Source: Paenibacillus sonchi
GTDB taxonomy: Bacteria; Bacillota; Bacilli; Paenibacillales; Paenibacillaceae
Assembly (NCBI RefSeq): GCF_016772475.1
Contig: NZ_CP068595.1
Location: 2,728,001-2,792,000, forward strand
Direction: 5' to 3'
DNA length: 64,000 bases
The notes beneath the pieces are model-generated. The model saw only the letters and a list, made by a program, of their open reading frames with translations. It searched no databases and had not been told where the DNA came from. Made by a program: the position numbers and the translations under genes. Position 1 is the first letter of the stretch; the number at the start of each line of letters is the position of its first letter. Positions 27,194 to 35,473 of this stretch are shown here, piece by piece.

Positions 27194-27910
27194 ATGAAAT
27201 CACAAATTATGTATGTGCTTCTTATGTTTTTGTTAAGTATTTCAAGTAGTAATAAAATTTCTGACACCAGTGTTCCAACAATTACTTCTTCTGCCCATAT
27301 TACTCCTTCTGAAAGTAAACTTGAGAACAATAAGAGTTTAGCTATGGAAGCATATAAGACAGTATTGCAAAATAAGATTGAATTTTACAGCATAGAAACT
27401 AAGAAAAAGGTATATTTGAATGATTTTTTAACTAATAACGAGATTTATGGAACTACATCTAAAATAAATCACTTTGCCGTGCTTGATATGGATGGTGACA
27501 AAATACCTGAAGTTGTTCTTGGATTAACAGTAGATGAGAATCCGAATTTTGTTGAAGTCCTGCATTATATGAACAGTGAAGTCTATGGCTACTTTTTTGG
27601 AAACGACCAGTTAAGTGATCTTAAAACTGACGGAACATTTAGATGGTTAAGCGGCGGGTTAACTTACAACGGATATGGAAAATTAAGATTCCAAACCAAT
27701 TCCTGTGAAATTGACAATTTAGCTTATCATGAATCGAGTGCTACTAATGAATCATCCACCACATTCGCCATAGCATACTACATCAATAATAAACTAGTTA
27801 CTGAAGATTCATATAAAGCTTTTGTTAAAGAAGAAGATGCTAAAAGGGATGTAACGTGGTATGAATTTTCTCAAGAGAATATATCAACAGTGACTTCAAA
27901 AACAAGATAG
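27194..27910 (+). CDS. secreted protein with FG-GAP-like motif
   Basis: 238 residues. The hydrophobic N-terminus (residues 5-18) looks like a signal peptide without a lipobox cysteine. A Ser/Thr-rich linker is followed by a domain with AVLDMDGDKIPEVVLGL, a calcium-type DxDGD loop seen in VCBS/FG-GAP-like repeats and in many Bacillota lipoproteins of unknown role. GAGGAG lies 7 bases before the ATG. The gene is clearly A+T rich compared with its neighbours. Confidence 0.65.
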   Translation: MKSQIMYVLLMFLLSISSSNKISDTSVPTITSSAHITPSESKLENNKSLAMEAYKTVLQNKIEFYSIETKKKVYLNDFLTNNEIYGTTSKINHFAVLDMDGDKIPEVVLGLTVDENPNFVEVLHYMNSEVYGYFFGNDQLSDLKTDGTFRWLSGGLTYNGYGKLRFQTNSCEIDNLAYHESSATNESSTTFAIAYYINNKLVTEDSYKAFVKEEDAKRDVTWYEFSQENISTVTSKTR

Positions 27911-27942
27911 TGATATTACGTGATATATAACCATGAAAAAAT

Positions 27943-28287
27943 GAGAAGGGAAGTTACGCGTATCTGACTCTTCTACGGGACTTTCTATACCTGAACACAC
28001 TCGAAATCCTGGAACGGACTGTAAAACGGGAACTGTATGAAGAAGTTGGAATCGAGATAAAAGATACTGTTACTTTTGCATACAGCTCCTCCTTTGTGAC
28101 AGATGATGGACGCAACGTTATAAATATGGTCTTCCTATGCGAATATGACAGCGGTACAGCACATAGCAAAAGTCCAGATGAGGTTGAAGCCGTATATTGG
28201 ATGACCTACGAGGAAATAATGAATCACCCCCAAGCTCCTCCTTGGACAAAAGAGAGTATACGAAGAGTAGCGTTAGCAAGAATATAG
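27943..28287 (+). pseudogene. NUDIX hydrolase, N-terminal half lost
   Basis: Open frame of 114 codons without a start. Its second half has the core of the Nudix box (RTVKRELYEEVGIE), then FLCEYDSGTAHSKSPDEVEA and VYWMTYEEIMNHP, typical of ADP-ribose/ADP-sugar-type Nudix enzymes. The GG...E part before the box is scrambled and the first beta strands are missing, so this is a truncated relic. Confidence 0.6.
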
Positions 28288-28343
28288 GCCGCTGGATTAT
28301 ATTTCGGCTGATGTGCGTGATGACAACCCGGCTTCGTTCAGAA

Positions 28344-29198
28344 TTACGAAGACAGCTCCTCATCAGCCGTATTAACCCCGTAGCGTTCTAAAGCCTTCGT
28401 CGATGACTCCAACATACGTCTTTTTAAATAATCGCTTTGGGCCACCCGAACCCGCTTCCCCAGAAAACGGATCTTGGAAAGTAAATACTCCATTTCGTCC
28501 CCAAGCAGAGTGACACGGACTTGATAGGTATCGTTCTCCATATCGTACTCAACGTTTTTTTCAAAGCTGGAGAAGGTGTACAGGATGCGGGACAACTCCG
28601 CGTTATACATCCGGACAATTTCAATGAGCACTTCACTCTTACGGGATTCAAGTGTTTTTCCGATCTCCTGTTGAATGCTTTGTGCTGCTGACGGTCCGAT
28701 AGGTTCAGGTGTGACGGATTGGATCTTCTTCAGCCTGGTGCTCATGAAGGCGTGATGCCTGGTGTGATACCAGAGCAAATACCATTCCCGTTTGACCATG
28801 GAGTACTCCAGCTTATACGGAAAACCCGGATAGTCTGTGTTTACACGTCCACCCTTAATCTCGCAGGTTATACGGATGCCCGTCTTATTCAGAATGTGTC
28901 GGCGCAAAGGCCGCAGGAGCGGGTGGTAGATCTGCTTTTCCATCGTACGGGCTTTTTCAATTAAATGGCTTGTAGTATCCATCATCTGATCCGAGGCGAG
29001 GGCAGAACGCAGCTTGTCCAAAGTATCTGCTGTGAAAGCATCCGCCGCGGCGGGATGTTCCAGCATCGTCTTCAGCCAGGCCCGTTCGTGTGACGTGACC
29101 ATAAAGGTACCGGAATCCTCCAACCGGGAGATGATCTGGTGATTGAATATTTTCTCAAACAGATTCATAGTAAGACTGAATCTCCTTCCATTCGGCAA
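28344..29198 (-). CDS. WYL-domain regulator, second of a pair
   Basis: 284 residues. The central REWYLLWYHTRHHAFMSTRL matches the WYL core, where small ligands or nucleic acid ends are thought to bind. The C-terminal domain has YQVRVTLLGDEMEYLLSKIR, the WCX extension. No clear helix-turn-helix is present at the N-terminus, so it probably works with its partner. It overlaps that gene by 44 bases, implying coupled translation. Confidence 0.75.
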   Translation of the reverse strand: MPNGRRFSLTMNLFEKIFNHQIISRLEDSGTFMVTSHERAWLKTMLEHPAAADAFTADTLDKLRSALASDQMMDTTSHLIEKARTMEKQIYHPLLRPLRRHILNKTGIRITCEIKGGRVNTDYPGFPYKLEYSMVKREWYLLWYHTRHHAFMSTRLKKIQSVTPEPIGPSAAQSIQQEIGKTLESRKSEVLIEIVRMYNAELSRILYTFSSFEKNVEYDMENDTYQVRVTLLGDEMEYLLSKIRFLGKRVRVAQSDYLKRRMLESSTKALERYGVNTADEELSS

Positions 29199-30465
29199 TC
29201 ATTTCCCGGCGCAGCTGAACAGGCTCCAGAATCTCACAGCTGGAACCGAAACTCCGCAGCCACGGCTTGATTTCGGTGATCCCGTTAACAGTAATTTCGT
29301 AGATAAATGAATGTTCATCTTCAGACACGATCTGTCCCCACTGTCCCTGCAGTTGTACCCGTTCCTTGATGAAGTTCGGTCCGGAACCTCCCGGATTATA
29401 AAATCGGGCGCGGACTGTCACCGGACGTCCCGTATCGATCAGCCAACTGTAGCGTATTTTCTCGGCAAGCTCGCTTTTCTTTTCCTCATACCAGGCCTCA
29501 TCCACGGGTTCATCCTCTTCAATGTGCGTGATTCCTTCCATGCGGTATTTTCGAATCCCCTCCCGGCTGTGGGAAAGCAGATACCATCTTCCATATTGAT
29601 GATCATAGACAATTTTCAGCGGCAGCGTCTTTTCAGCTTTGCCCTCCGTATCCCGTTCAAACAGGGGATTGGTGTTTTGGGAGGCGTAGTTTTTTTCAGA
29701 CTTCGGCGAGAAGTACAGAAAACGGACCTTGCGGCGGAGACGGATGGCATGAAGGAGCGTGAAGAGATGCGCTTCGTCCAAGATCCGGGAGTAAAAGTGA
29801 TATTTATATAAAAATGGTTCAACAGCATGCTGCTCGAATTGATTGTGCAGAAGATGCTTCTTTAACCCATCGCGCAGCAGGTAGCCTTGAACGGAAGGGA
29901 CCTGCGTGTTCGCCATCACATCCACAAAATCATATAAATCGATAAGCTCATCGTCCGATAAGCCGCGGATTAATTCGTCTTGAATGCGGTAACGGAAGGG
30001 GCGGGGCCCTTGCTCCCTCTTGATGACTCCGACCTCCTCCAGGTACTTGAGGTCCGAGCGGATAGTCTTCTCGTCAGGCAGAGGAAGATGGGAAGGCAGA
30101 CTGCTACAGCATATATCCAAGAGCTCCATCGCAGTCAAAGCCTGTTCATTCATCGCGGCCAGTAGCAGCGAGACTCTCTGACTTTCGGATTTCTTGACGG
30201 ATTTGGCGCGATACAGAAACAGGAGCAGCGGGTCGGTGGAGTCATAATAGCTGTACCGTATAGTTTCAGATAATTCCTTGCTTTGTTCCTGCGGCAAATG
30301 CTGGTGCACGGAACTGACGACCTCTTTGAGCCGCCGGATTGTTTTATCAAAGGTGTGGACGGAAATGCCGAGCCGCTCTGCGAACTGTTGTCTGCTAAAC
30401 GCCCCGCTAGTCAGTACTAGCATACGCAAGAATTGGATTTCTTTATCGAAGCTCTCCTTAGCCAA
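29155..30465 (-). CDS. helix-turn-helix WYL-domain regulator
   Basis: 436 residues. N-terminal helix-turn-helix (about 20-45: FSRQQFAERLGISVHTFDKT), a second winged-helix region (about 120-160), then a WYL domain with KIVYDHQYGRWYLLSHSREG at about 285-305 and a WCX tail. It is divergent from the 521-residue gene and the rtcB fragment. WYL proteins often control DNA- or RNA-damage genes, and in several bacteria they regulate RNA-repair or defence loci, so control of the divergent genes is a reasonable inference. Confidence 0.8.
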   Translation of the reverse strand: MAKESFDKEIQFLRMLVLTSGAFSRQQFAERLGISVHTFDKTIRRLKEVVSSVHQHLPQEQSKELSETIRYSYYDSTDPLLLFLYRAKSVKKSESQRVSLLLAAMNEQALTAMELLDICCSSLPSHLPLPDEKTIRSDLKYLEEVGVIKREQGPRPFRYRIQDELIRGLSDDELIDLYDFVDVMANTQVPSVQGYLLRDGLKKHLLHNQFEQHAVEPFLYKYHFYSRILDEAHLFTLLHAIRLRRKVRFLYFSPKSEKNYASQNTNPLFERDTEGKAEKTLPLKIVYDHQYGRWYLLSHSREGIRKYRMEGITHIEEDEPVDEAWYEEKKSELAEKIRYSWLIDTGRPVTVRARFYNPGGSGPNFIKERVQLQGQWGQIVSEDEHSFIYEITVNGITEIKPWLRSFGSSCEILEPVQLRREMIAEWKEIQSYYESV

Positions 30466-30541
30466 AGTGATCCCCCGTTCCCAAAAGCATCTTCTTCCAT
30501 TGTAACAGGGGAGGGAATGGGATGAAATGAAAAAACTTCGG

Positions 30542-30567
30542 TCGTAATACTTTCGCCATGTTCGTTC
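30542..30567 (+). repeat. 26-base direct repeat, left copy
   Basis: Identical to 58371-58396. There it encodes (minus strand) the NEHGESIT end of a gene fragment. Here it sits in the divergent gap between the WYL regulator and the 521-residue gene, out of any gene. It marks a shared ancestry or recombination point between the two RNA-repair-like areas. Confidence 0.7.
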
Positions 30568-30682
30568 CGCACCAAGTAAGCGAATATAGATACAGAAGCT
30601 GATGCGATAATGCGGCGGCTTACAAGATCATCGGGTTGTTCCGATAGGTATTGAAGAAAGTAAGGAAGAGGTGATGTGAACG

Positions 30683-32248
30683 ATGGTTATTTTTTTCGAT
30701 AGAGCTATACGGCCACTTTGGGAGGGCAAGCCCTCCATTTATTCCTATATTCAGGGACAAGGGGAATCCGTGGACGGATCGCTGCCGGATGACGAAGAAT
30801 TTTGGGCCGGCAGTACAATCAGATGGGTAGCGGGCGGTATGGATGGAGCATTTGGGCATCATGCCGGACCTGCTAAGATGACGGATGAGGCACGGGAGCT
30901 GGTTCACCTGCTGGCGAAGCAATCCAGAAAGCCTAAAAATTCAATAAGAAAGGCCCTATATGCTAAGCTTGTGAAGACAGATATCGGCGGCATGATGGAT
31001 ACCGTTCTAGATGAGGTACGCATGCAGCCCGGAATACAGCCAGGTCCCGTATTCCTTGAGGCGAAATGGCTGGCGGAACATGCGGCTCACCGGAATGCCG
31101 TCAAATTCGGAATTGCAATGCTGGGCCTTTTTCAGAATGAGCAAGAAAAGGACCTGCTTTTAACCCTGGGGAGACACGAGGAATTTACGCTATATGCTGC
31201 GGTTGCGATTCATAATGGAATGGAAGACAGCAATCAGGTTCTATTTGAATTGGCTCAACGTGTTCATGGCTGGGGGAAAATACATATCGTCGAGAGACTT
31301 GAGCCGGCTAGTCAGGAGATAAAAGATTGGCTGCTGCGGCAAGGATGCCGCAACAGCGTCATGAACGAATATTTAGCCTGTATTTGTGCAAGAAATGGCG
31401 GCTTGCGGGAGGCGCTTTCGGCTGATCGGGTAGATAGCGCATTATTAGATGGGGCAACCGATATCATTGAAGCGTTATTGAATGGCGGGCCGGCTGAGAA
31501 CATGGATGATTATGAGCATGCTCCGCAGGTGTTGTCTGATTACGTGAGGCTGACCCGGGAGATAGGGACAGCCGCAAAACATCTGTCAGCTATATTTAGC
31601 ATTCACGCCTTCCTGACTCAGGATGAGGAGGAGTGGGCTGTCCGGATGTCGGCGGGCTGGAGCGGGCAGTTAAGAACCGGTATTAGCGATGCTTGCCAAT
31701 CTATTATGGCCGACACCAAGTGGATCAGCATTGTTATGGATACTGTTAGCAGCGGTGATTCGCCGGACCGTTACTATGGCGTAGCTTGTGCGGAGCAGCT
31801 TGGCATTGATATTTGGGACACTCTTTACGATCAGCTTGCAGCAAACCCGCTACAGAATTTTTATTACTATCAGCTTATGAAATCGAATGATCCAGACCGG
31901 ATTCGAAAGTTTGTTCAATTCGCCACCGAACATCTTCCCTTGCAGCAAATCGCCACAGGCCCCGGGAATAAGATGGGGTATGGCGAAGAATATGCAGCAC
32001 ATAGGAATTTGGGCGCTATTTTGCAGAGCTTGGACCGGTTCGAAGGGATTGGTACAGAATTGATCTTCACTGGCCTGAACAGTCCAGTAATCTCAAACCG
32101 GAACATGGCGCTCAAGGCATTGGAGGGCTGGAACGTTACTTCTTGGGGGGATCGGCTTGTTGAAGCGGTCACTCACTTATTAGTAGTCGAGCCTGAAGAC
32201 TCGGTAAAAGAACGGCTTCGCGAACTCCGTGAGGCAAAAGGTTTGTAA
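30683..32248 (+). CDS. large helical-repeat protein next to rtcB
   Basis: 521 residues, no signal peptide, no membrane helix. The first about 80 residues form a beta-rich domain (MVIFFDRAIRPLWEGKPSIY). The rest is helical, with repeat-like helices resembling HEAT/ARM units (EFTLYAAVAIHNGMEDSNQV, MALKALEGWNVTSWGDRLVE). I do not recognise a catalytic motif. AGAGGTG precedes the ATG. It is divergent from the WYL pair and followed 30 bases later by rtcB sequence on the same strand, so it was probably the leading gene of that operon. Confidence 0.65.
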   Translation: MVIFFDRAIRPLWEGKPSIYSYIQGQGESVDGSLPDDEEFWAGSTIRWVAGGMDGAFGHHAGPAKMTDEARELVHLLAKQSRKPKNSIRKALYAKLVKTDIGGMMDTVLDEVRMQPGIQPGPVFLEAKWLAEHAAHRNAVKFGIAMLGLFQNEQEKDLLLTLGRHEEFTLYAAVAIHNGMEDSNQVLFELAQRVHGWGKIHIVERLEPASQEIKDWLLRQGCRNSVMNEYLACICARNGGLREALSADRVDSALLDGATDIIEALLNGGPAENMDDYEHAPQVLSDYVRLTREIGTAAKHLSAIFSIHAFLTQDEEEWAVRMSAGWSGQLRTGISDACQSIMADTKWISIVMDTVSSGDSPDRYYGVACAEQLGIDIWDTLYDQLAANPLQNFYYYQLMKSNDPDRIRKFVQFATEHLPLQQIATGPGNKMGYGEEYAAHRNLGAILQSLDRFEGIGTELIFTGLNSPVISNRNMALKALEGWNVTSWGDRLVEAVTHLLVVEPEDSVKERLRELREAKGL

Positions 32249-32278
32249 GTATGGGAAAAGCATTTATTATGTAGGAGT

Positions 32279-32731
32279 GCCTGGAAAGAGACACACAACG
32301 GCAAAGAAGTCGTCGTCGTCCGCAAAGGGGCGACCCCGTCCGCGCCCGGCCAGGTTGGTTTTATCGGCGGCAGTATGGGGGATATATCCGTAGTCGTAAA
32401 AGGAAAGGATAGCATAGAGAGCAAAGATTCTTACTACAGCACCGTTCATGGAGCAGGGCGAATCATGAGCCGGACCCAGGCGGCAGGCAAAATGAACTGG
32501 AAAACCCGCACCCGCAGCGGCGGTCAAATTACTGCAGAGCAAATGCTGGAGGCTGTCCGGGATTTCGGTGTTGAACTGCGCGGTGCAGGCACGGACGAAA
32601 GTCCTTTTGTTTACCGGAAGCTTCAAGAAGTATTAGATGCGCATGCCGGAACAATCGAGGTCATGCATGTACTGAAACCGATTGGTGTGTGCATGGCTGG
32701 AGCAGATGAGTTTGATCCGTATAAGGATTGA
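32279..32731 (+). pseudogene. rtcB: RtcB RNA ligase, C-terminal third only
   Basis: 151 codons in frame. VVVVRKGATPSAPGQVGFIG, GGSMGDISVVVKG, STVHGAGRIMSRTQA and EVMHVLKPIGVCMAG all match the C-terminus of RtcB, the GTP/Mn2+-dependent ligase that seals 2',3'-cyclic phosphate (or 3'-phosphate) and 5'-OH RNA ends. HGAGR carries the histidine that is guanylylated. The N-terminal two thirds, with most metal ligands, are missing. The only start inside (GTG/ATG near 32375) would give a non-catalytic stub. So the ligase is dead here unless the assembly lost a block. Confidence 0.85.
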
Positions 32732-32938
32732 GGCAATTCCAAAAGTACATCAAAGATCGGCAATCGGTCTCTGGACACGATCGTATATGTTTCATGCTAT
32801 ATATTATCCTTCTATTTCTCGCTGACCCCCCCGTCCTTTAAAAGAACAGCGCAGCCGTTTCCGCTTATCAAAAATCAGGAAGTGCGCTTGCTTCACATTT
32901 GCAGGAATGTCATATTAAGTGTGAGGTGAATACACTTT

Positions 32939-34240
32939 ATGGAACGTAAAGTTGTAGAAAGATTAGTTTCATGGAAGAATAAGCCCCAAAGAATGCCTCT
33001 TGTCATCTATGGAGCTAGGCAGGTAGGAAAAACCTATACGGCGCTTACCTTTGGAAAAAACCATTATAAAAACACCGTTTATTTTAATATGGAGGGCTCC
33101 AGTGAGATTGCCTCCATCTTTGAGCGGGATTTAAATCCAGAACGTATTATCAAGGAATTGTCTGTAAAAAGTGGACAAACCATTTTTAAAGACGATACCC
33201 TGATTATTTTTGATGAAATTCAGGCCTGCGAGCGGGCGTTAACCTCTTTAAAGTATTTCTGTGAGAACGAGCCGGACTATCATATTATTGCTGCGGGCAG
33301 CTTATTAAGTGTGGCGCTGAATCGTGAGAAGTATTCCTTCCCCGTTGGAAAAGTGGATATGATGAATTTGTACCCCCTTGATTTTGAAGAGTTCTTATGG
33401 GCGACAGGGCATAAGGATATGTGCGAGTTGATTAAAGAATCGTATGAGCACTTTACTCCCTTATCCTTGCATGAAACGGCTATGGACTTGTATAAAACTT
33501 ATTTGGTAGTTGGAGGAATGCCAAGGGCCGTTATTGAATATGTAGATACGCAGGACTTTAATTTTGTCGTTGCCGCTCAGAAAATGCTGAACGATGCATA
33601 TATCGCTGACATGGCCAAGTATGCCTCACCGCAGGAAACGACAAAAATCATGGCCGCATGGGCCAGTGTTCCCGCGCAGCTAGCCAAAGAGAACCACAAG
33701 TTTCAGTATAAAGTGATTAAATCGGGTGCAAGGGCTTATGAGTACGAAACGCCGCTGGATTGGTTGAGGACAGCAGGAATGATCAACAAATGTATTCGGA
33801 TTACAGAAGGGAAAATGCCGCTTAGCGCTTATGCAGATAACAGTTCCTTCAAAGTGTACATGATGGATACCGGATTGTTGTGTTCCAAATTTGATATCGC
33901 AGCGAATGTGATCATGAACGGCCCGGCAAACTTTAATGGATTTAAAGGCGCCTTGGCCGAGAATTATATTATGCAGGCTCTTGTCACGAACGGCTTCACT
34001 CCGTACTACTGGAGTTCTCCAGGCAAAGCGGAATTGGATTTTGTGTTTCAAGATAGGCAGGGGAATATTATTCCCTTGGAGGGGAAATCAGCGGATAACG
34101 TCCGAGCGAAAAGCTTGAAAAACTATATTTCCTTGTATCAGCCGCCTTATGCGATTCGGGTCTCCGCTAAAAATTTCGGGTTTGAAAATGGGCTGAGAAG
34201 TATCCCACTTTATGCGTTGTCTTGTTTGAAGCGGATATAA
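32939..34240 (+). CDS. AAA ATPase with DUF4143 domain
   Basis: 433 residues. N-terminal AAA_14 domain: Walker A YGARQVGKTYTA at about 24-35, Walker B LIIFDEIQACERAL, sensor AAGSLLSVAL. C-terminal DUF4143 includes FKGALAENYIMQALV and YYWSSPGKAELDFVFQ, a PD-(D/E)XK-like nuclease fold with the E...D...E-x-K pattern (LEGKS). Such stand-alone ATPases are abundant in bacteria and archaea and are suspected in defence or toxin-like roles. It stands alone here. Confidence 0.88.
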   Translation: MERKVVERLVSWKNKPQRMPLVIYGARQVGKTYTALTFGKNHYKNTVYFNMEGSSEIASIFERDLNPERIIKELSVKSGQTIFKDDTLIIFDEIQACERALTSLKYFCENEPDYHIIAAGSLLSVALNREKYSFPVGKVDMMNLYPLDFEEFLWATGHKDMCELIKESYEHFTPLSLHETAMDLYKTYLVVGGMPRAVIEYVDTQDFNFVVAAQKMLNDAYIADMAKYASPQETTKIMAAWASVPAQLAKENHKFQYKVIKSGARAYEYETPLDWLRTAGMINKCIRITEGKMPLSAYADNSSFKVYMMDTGLLCSKFDIAANVIMNGPANFNGFKGALAENYIMQALVTNGFTPYYWSSPGKAELDFVFQDRQGNIIPLEGKSADNVRAKSLKNYISLYQPPYAIRVSAKNFGFENGLRSIPLYALSCLKRI

Positions 34241-34357
34241 AGAATGTTATTTCAAGACTAGAGCTAAAGTGATGATATATAAGATTCAGAAATACGTCAG
34301 CGCTGAAGTCCGGTTGGCGTTTTTTCGTGTATATACAATTTATGGAGGCGAAAAGTC

Positions 34358-34750
34358 ATGGCAGATAAACGTTGGTCGTATAATCCCAAGCCGGTTAAAC
34401 TGGGGGCGACGGATAAATCAAGGTTGGAAGCGGCAGTCAAACAAGCGGTAACGGCTTCCCCGGAGCTAACCCAAAGAGTTCATCGTGTTGAAGTAAAGGC
34501 AGGAAGGATATACTTGTATCGCCTGCATGAACAGTTTGGTTGGGATAACCCGGAGGCGCAATTTATAAAGCCGTTAATTGAGGGCAAATATGCGGAGTTT
34601 CCTATGGCCCGCATTACGCTTTTTGATACGCATGGTGACAAATGCGAAGCGGCTTTTCAGCGACACACCGGACAATGGGTCAGTTTGTATGAAGGCAATG
34701 TGACGGAATGCCTGGGTTTTATTGAAGAGAATAATCAATGGTTTTTATAA
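34358..34750 (+). CDS. uncharacterised 130-residue protein
   Basis: Soluble alpha/beta protein starting MADKRWSYNPKPVKLG, with GGAGG 10 bases upstream. Sequence contains VEVKAGRIYLYRLHEQFGW and ARITLFDTHGDKCEAAFQRH. No motif or family recognised. It lies between the DUF4143 gene and the 119-bp repeat and was probably the gene directly before dus originally. Confidence 0.6.
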   Translation: MADKRWSYNPKPVKLGATDKSRLEAAVKQAVTASPELTQRVHRVEVKAGRIYLYRLHEQFGWDNPEAQFIKPLIEGKYAEFPMARITLFDTHGDKCEAAFQRHTGQWVSLYEGNVTECLGFIEENNQWFL

Positions 34751-34820
34751 GAGCTGGCTATCATATAAAATATATCCGTGGAGAAGGGAACAATCTGGCC
34801 TTTGGAAATCATGGTTTTGA

Positions 34821-34939
34821 GGGTATGATATACTCGTGAAAGAAGTAAGGGCATAAACAACTTAGTTTTACTACTTCGGGATAAAAATTTGTCCTGTATT
34901 CATAGAGAGGTTTTGGATATGACAGAGAATTTTTGGCGT
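34821..34939 (+). repeat. 119-bp direct repeat, left copy (dead dus start)
   Basis: Matches 39450-39568 at 116 of 119 positions. It carries the same TATGATATACT promoter-like block, the GAGAGG ribosome site and the first seven codons of dus (MTENFWR). After that the frame reads Cys-Pro-Lys-stop. It is therefore a copy of the start region of the dus gene left on the far side of the xylanase gene. Confidence 0.92.
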
Positions 34940-34952
34940 TGTCCTAAATGAA

Positions 34953-34990
34953 AAGAAGACACCAGGAAACCTGGTGTCTTCTTTTTTTAT
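34953..34990 (+). terminator. strong rho-independent terminator
   Basis: AAGAAGACACCAGG-AAA-CCTGGTGTCTTCTT is a perfect 14-bp stem followed by T5. It stops any transcript that starts at the duplicated dus promoter. Confidence 0.9.
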
Positions 34991-35473
34991 GCTTATGCAG
35001 GATCAGATGAGAAGTTGTATTTTCGTAATATATTAAAATCATTCGTGCATTACCCATATTTAGACTTTCCCTTCCTGTTGTTATTATGAAAGCTGTTACA
35101 GCAAGTAATTGGCGTTTAAACGCTGTCCAGGAAAGCGCATACAATTAACATCTGGAAGGGAAGGGCATCGTTTTGTTACTGCGCAAGACATTTGGCGGAT
35201 CAGTGTGGTCAGTAGAAGCAGGGCTGCATTCATATGTCAGGGCTGTAGATAATCGAGGTCTTCTATCCGTCCGCTTTTGTGAATGCGTTTTCAAGCTATT
35301 GTCTGCTATTTAAGTTCAGAGGGAGGTGTTGTATTGATCGTCAATCCAGACATGACATCAACCCAGGAGTAAATATTAAAAAATAGGATATCTGCAACCG
35401 AAACAACCTATTAATTGCGATGACTCTAAAACAAGACTTTAGAGATTTCCTTAAGAAAAGGAGTCAAACTAAG
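34991..35473. other. intergenic region upstream of the xylanase
   Basis: No gene visible. A GGGAGG site followed by a 12-codon TTG frame (MIVNPDMTSTQE) near 35336 may be a relic or a leader. The xylanase start at 35474 has AAGGAG 10 bases upstream; an earlier ATG at 35420 lacks a ribosome site. Confidence 0.4.

Noticed and set aside
34919..34951. Possible ten-codon leader peptide
   Set aside because: It is the duplicated beginning of dus that hits a stop, not a conserved leader.
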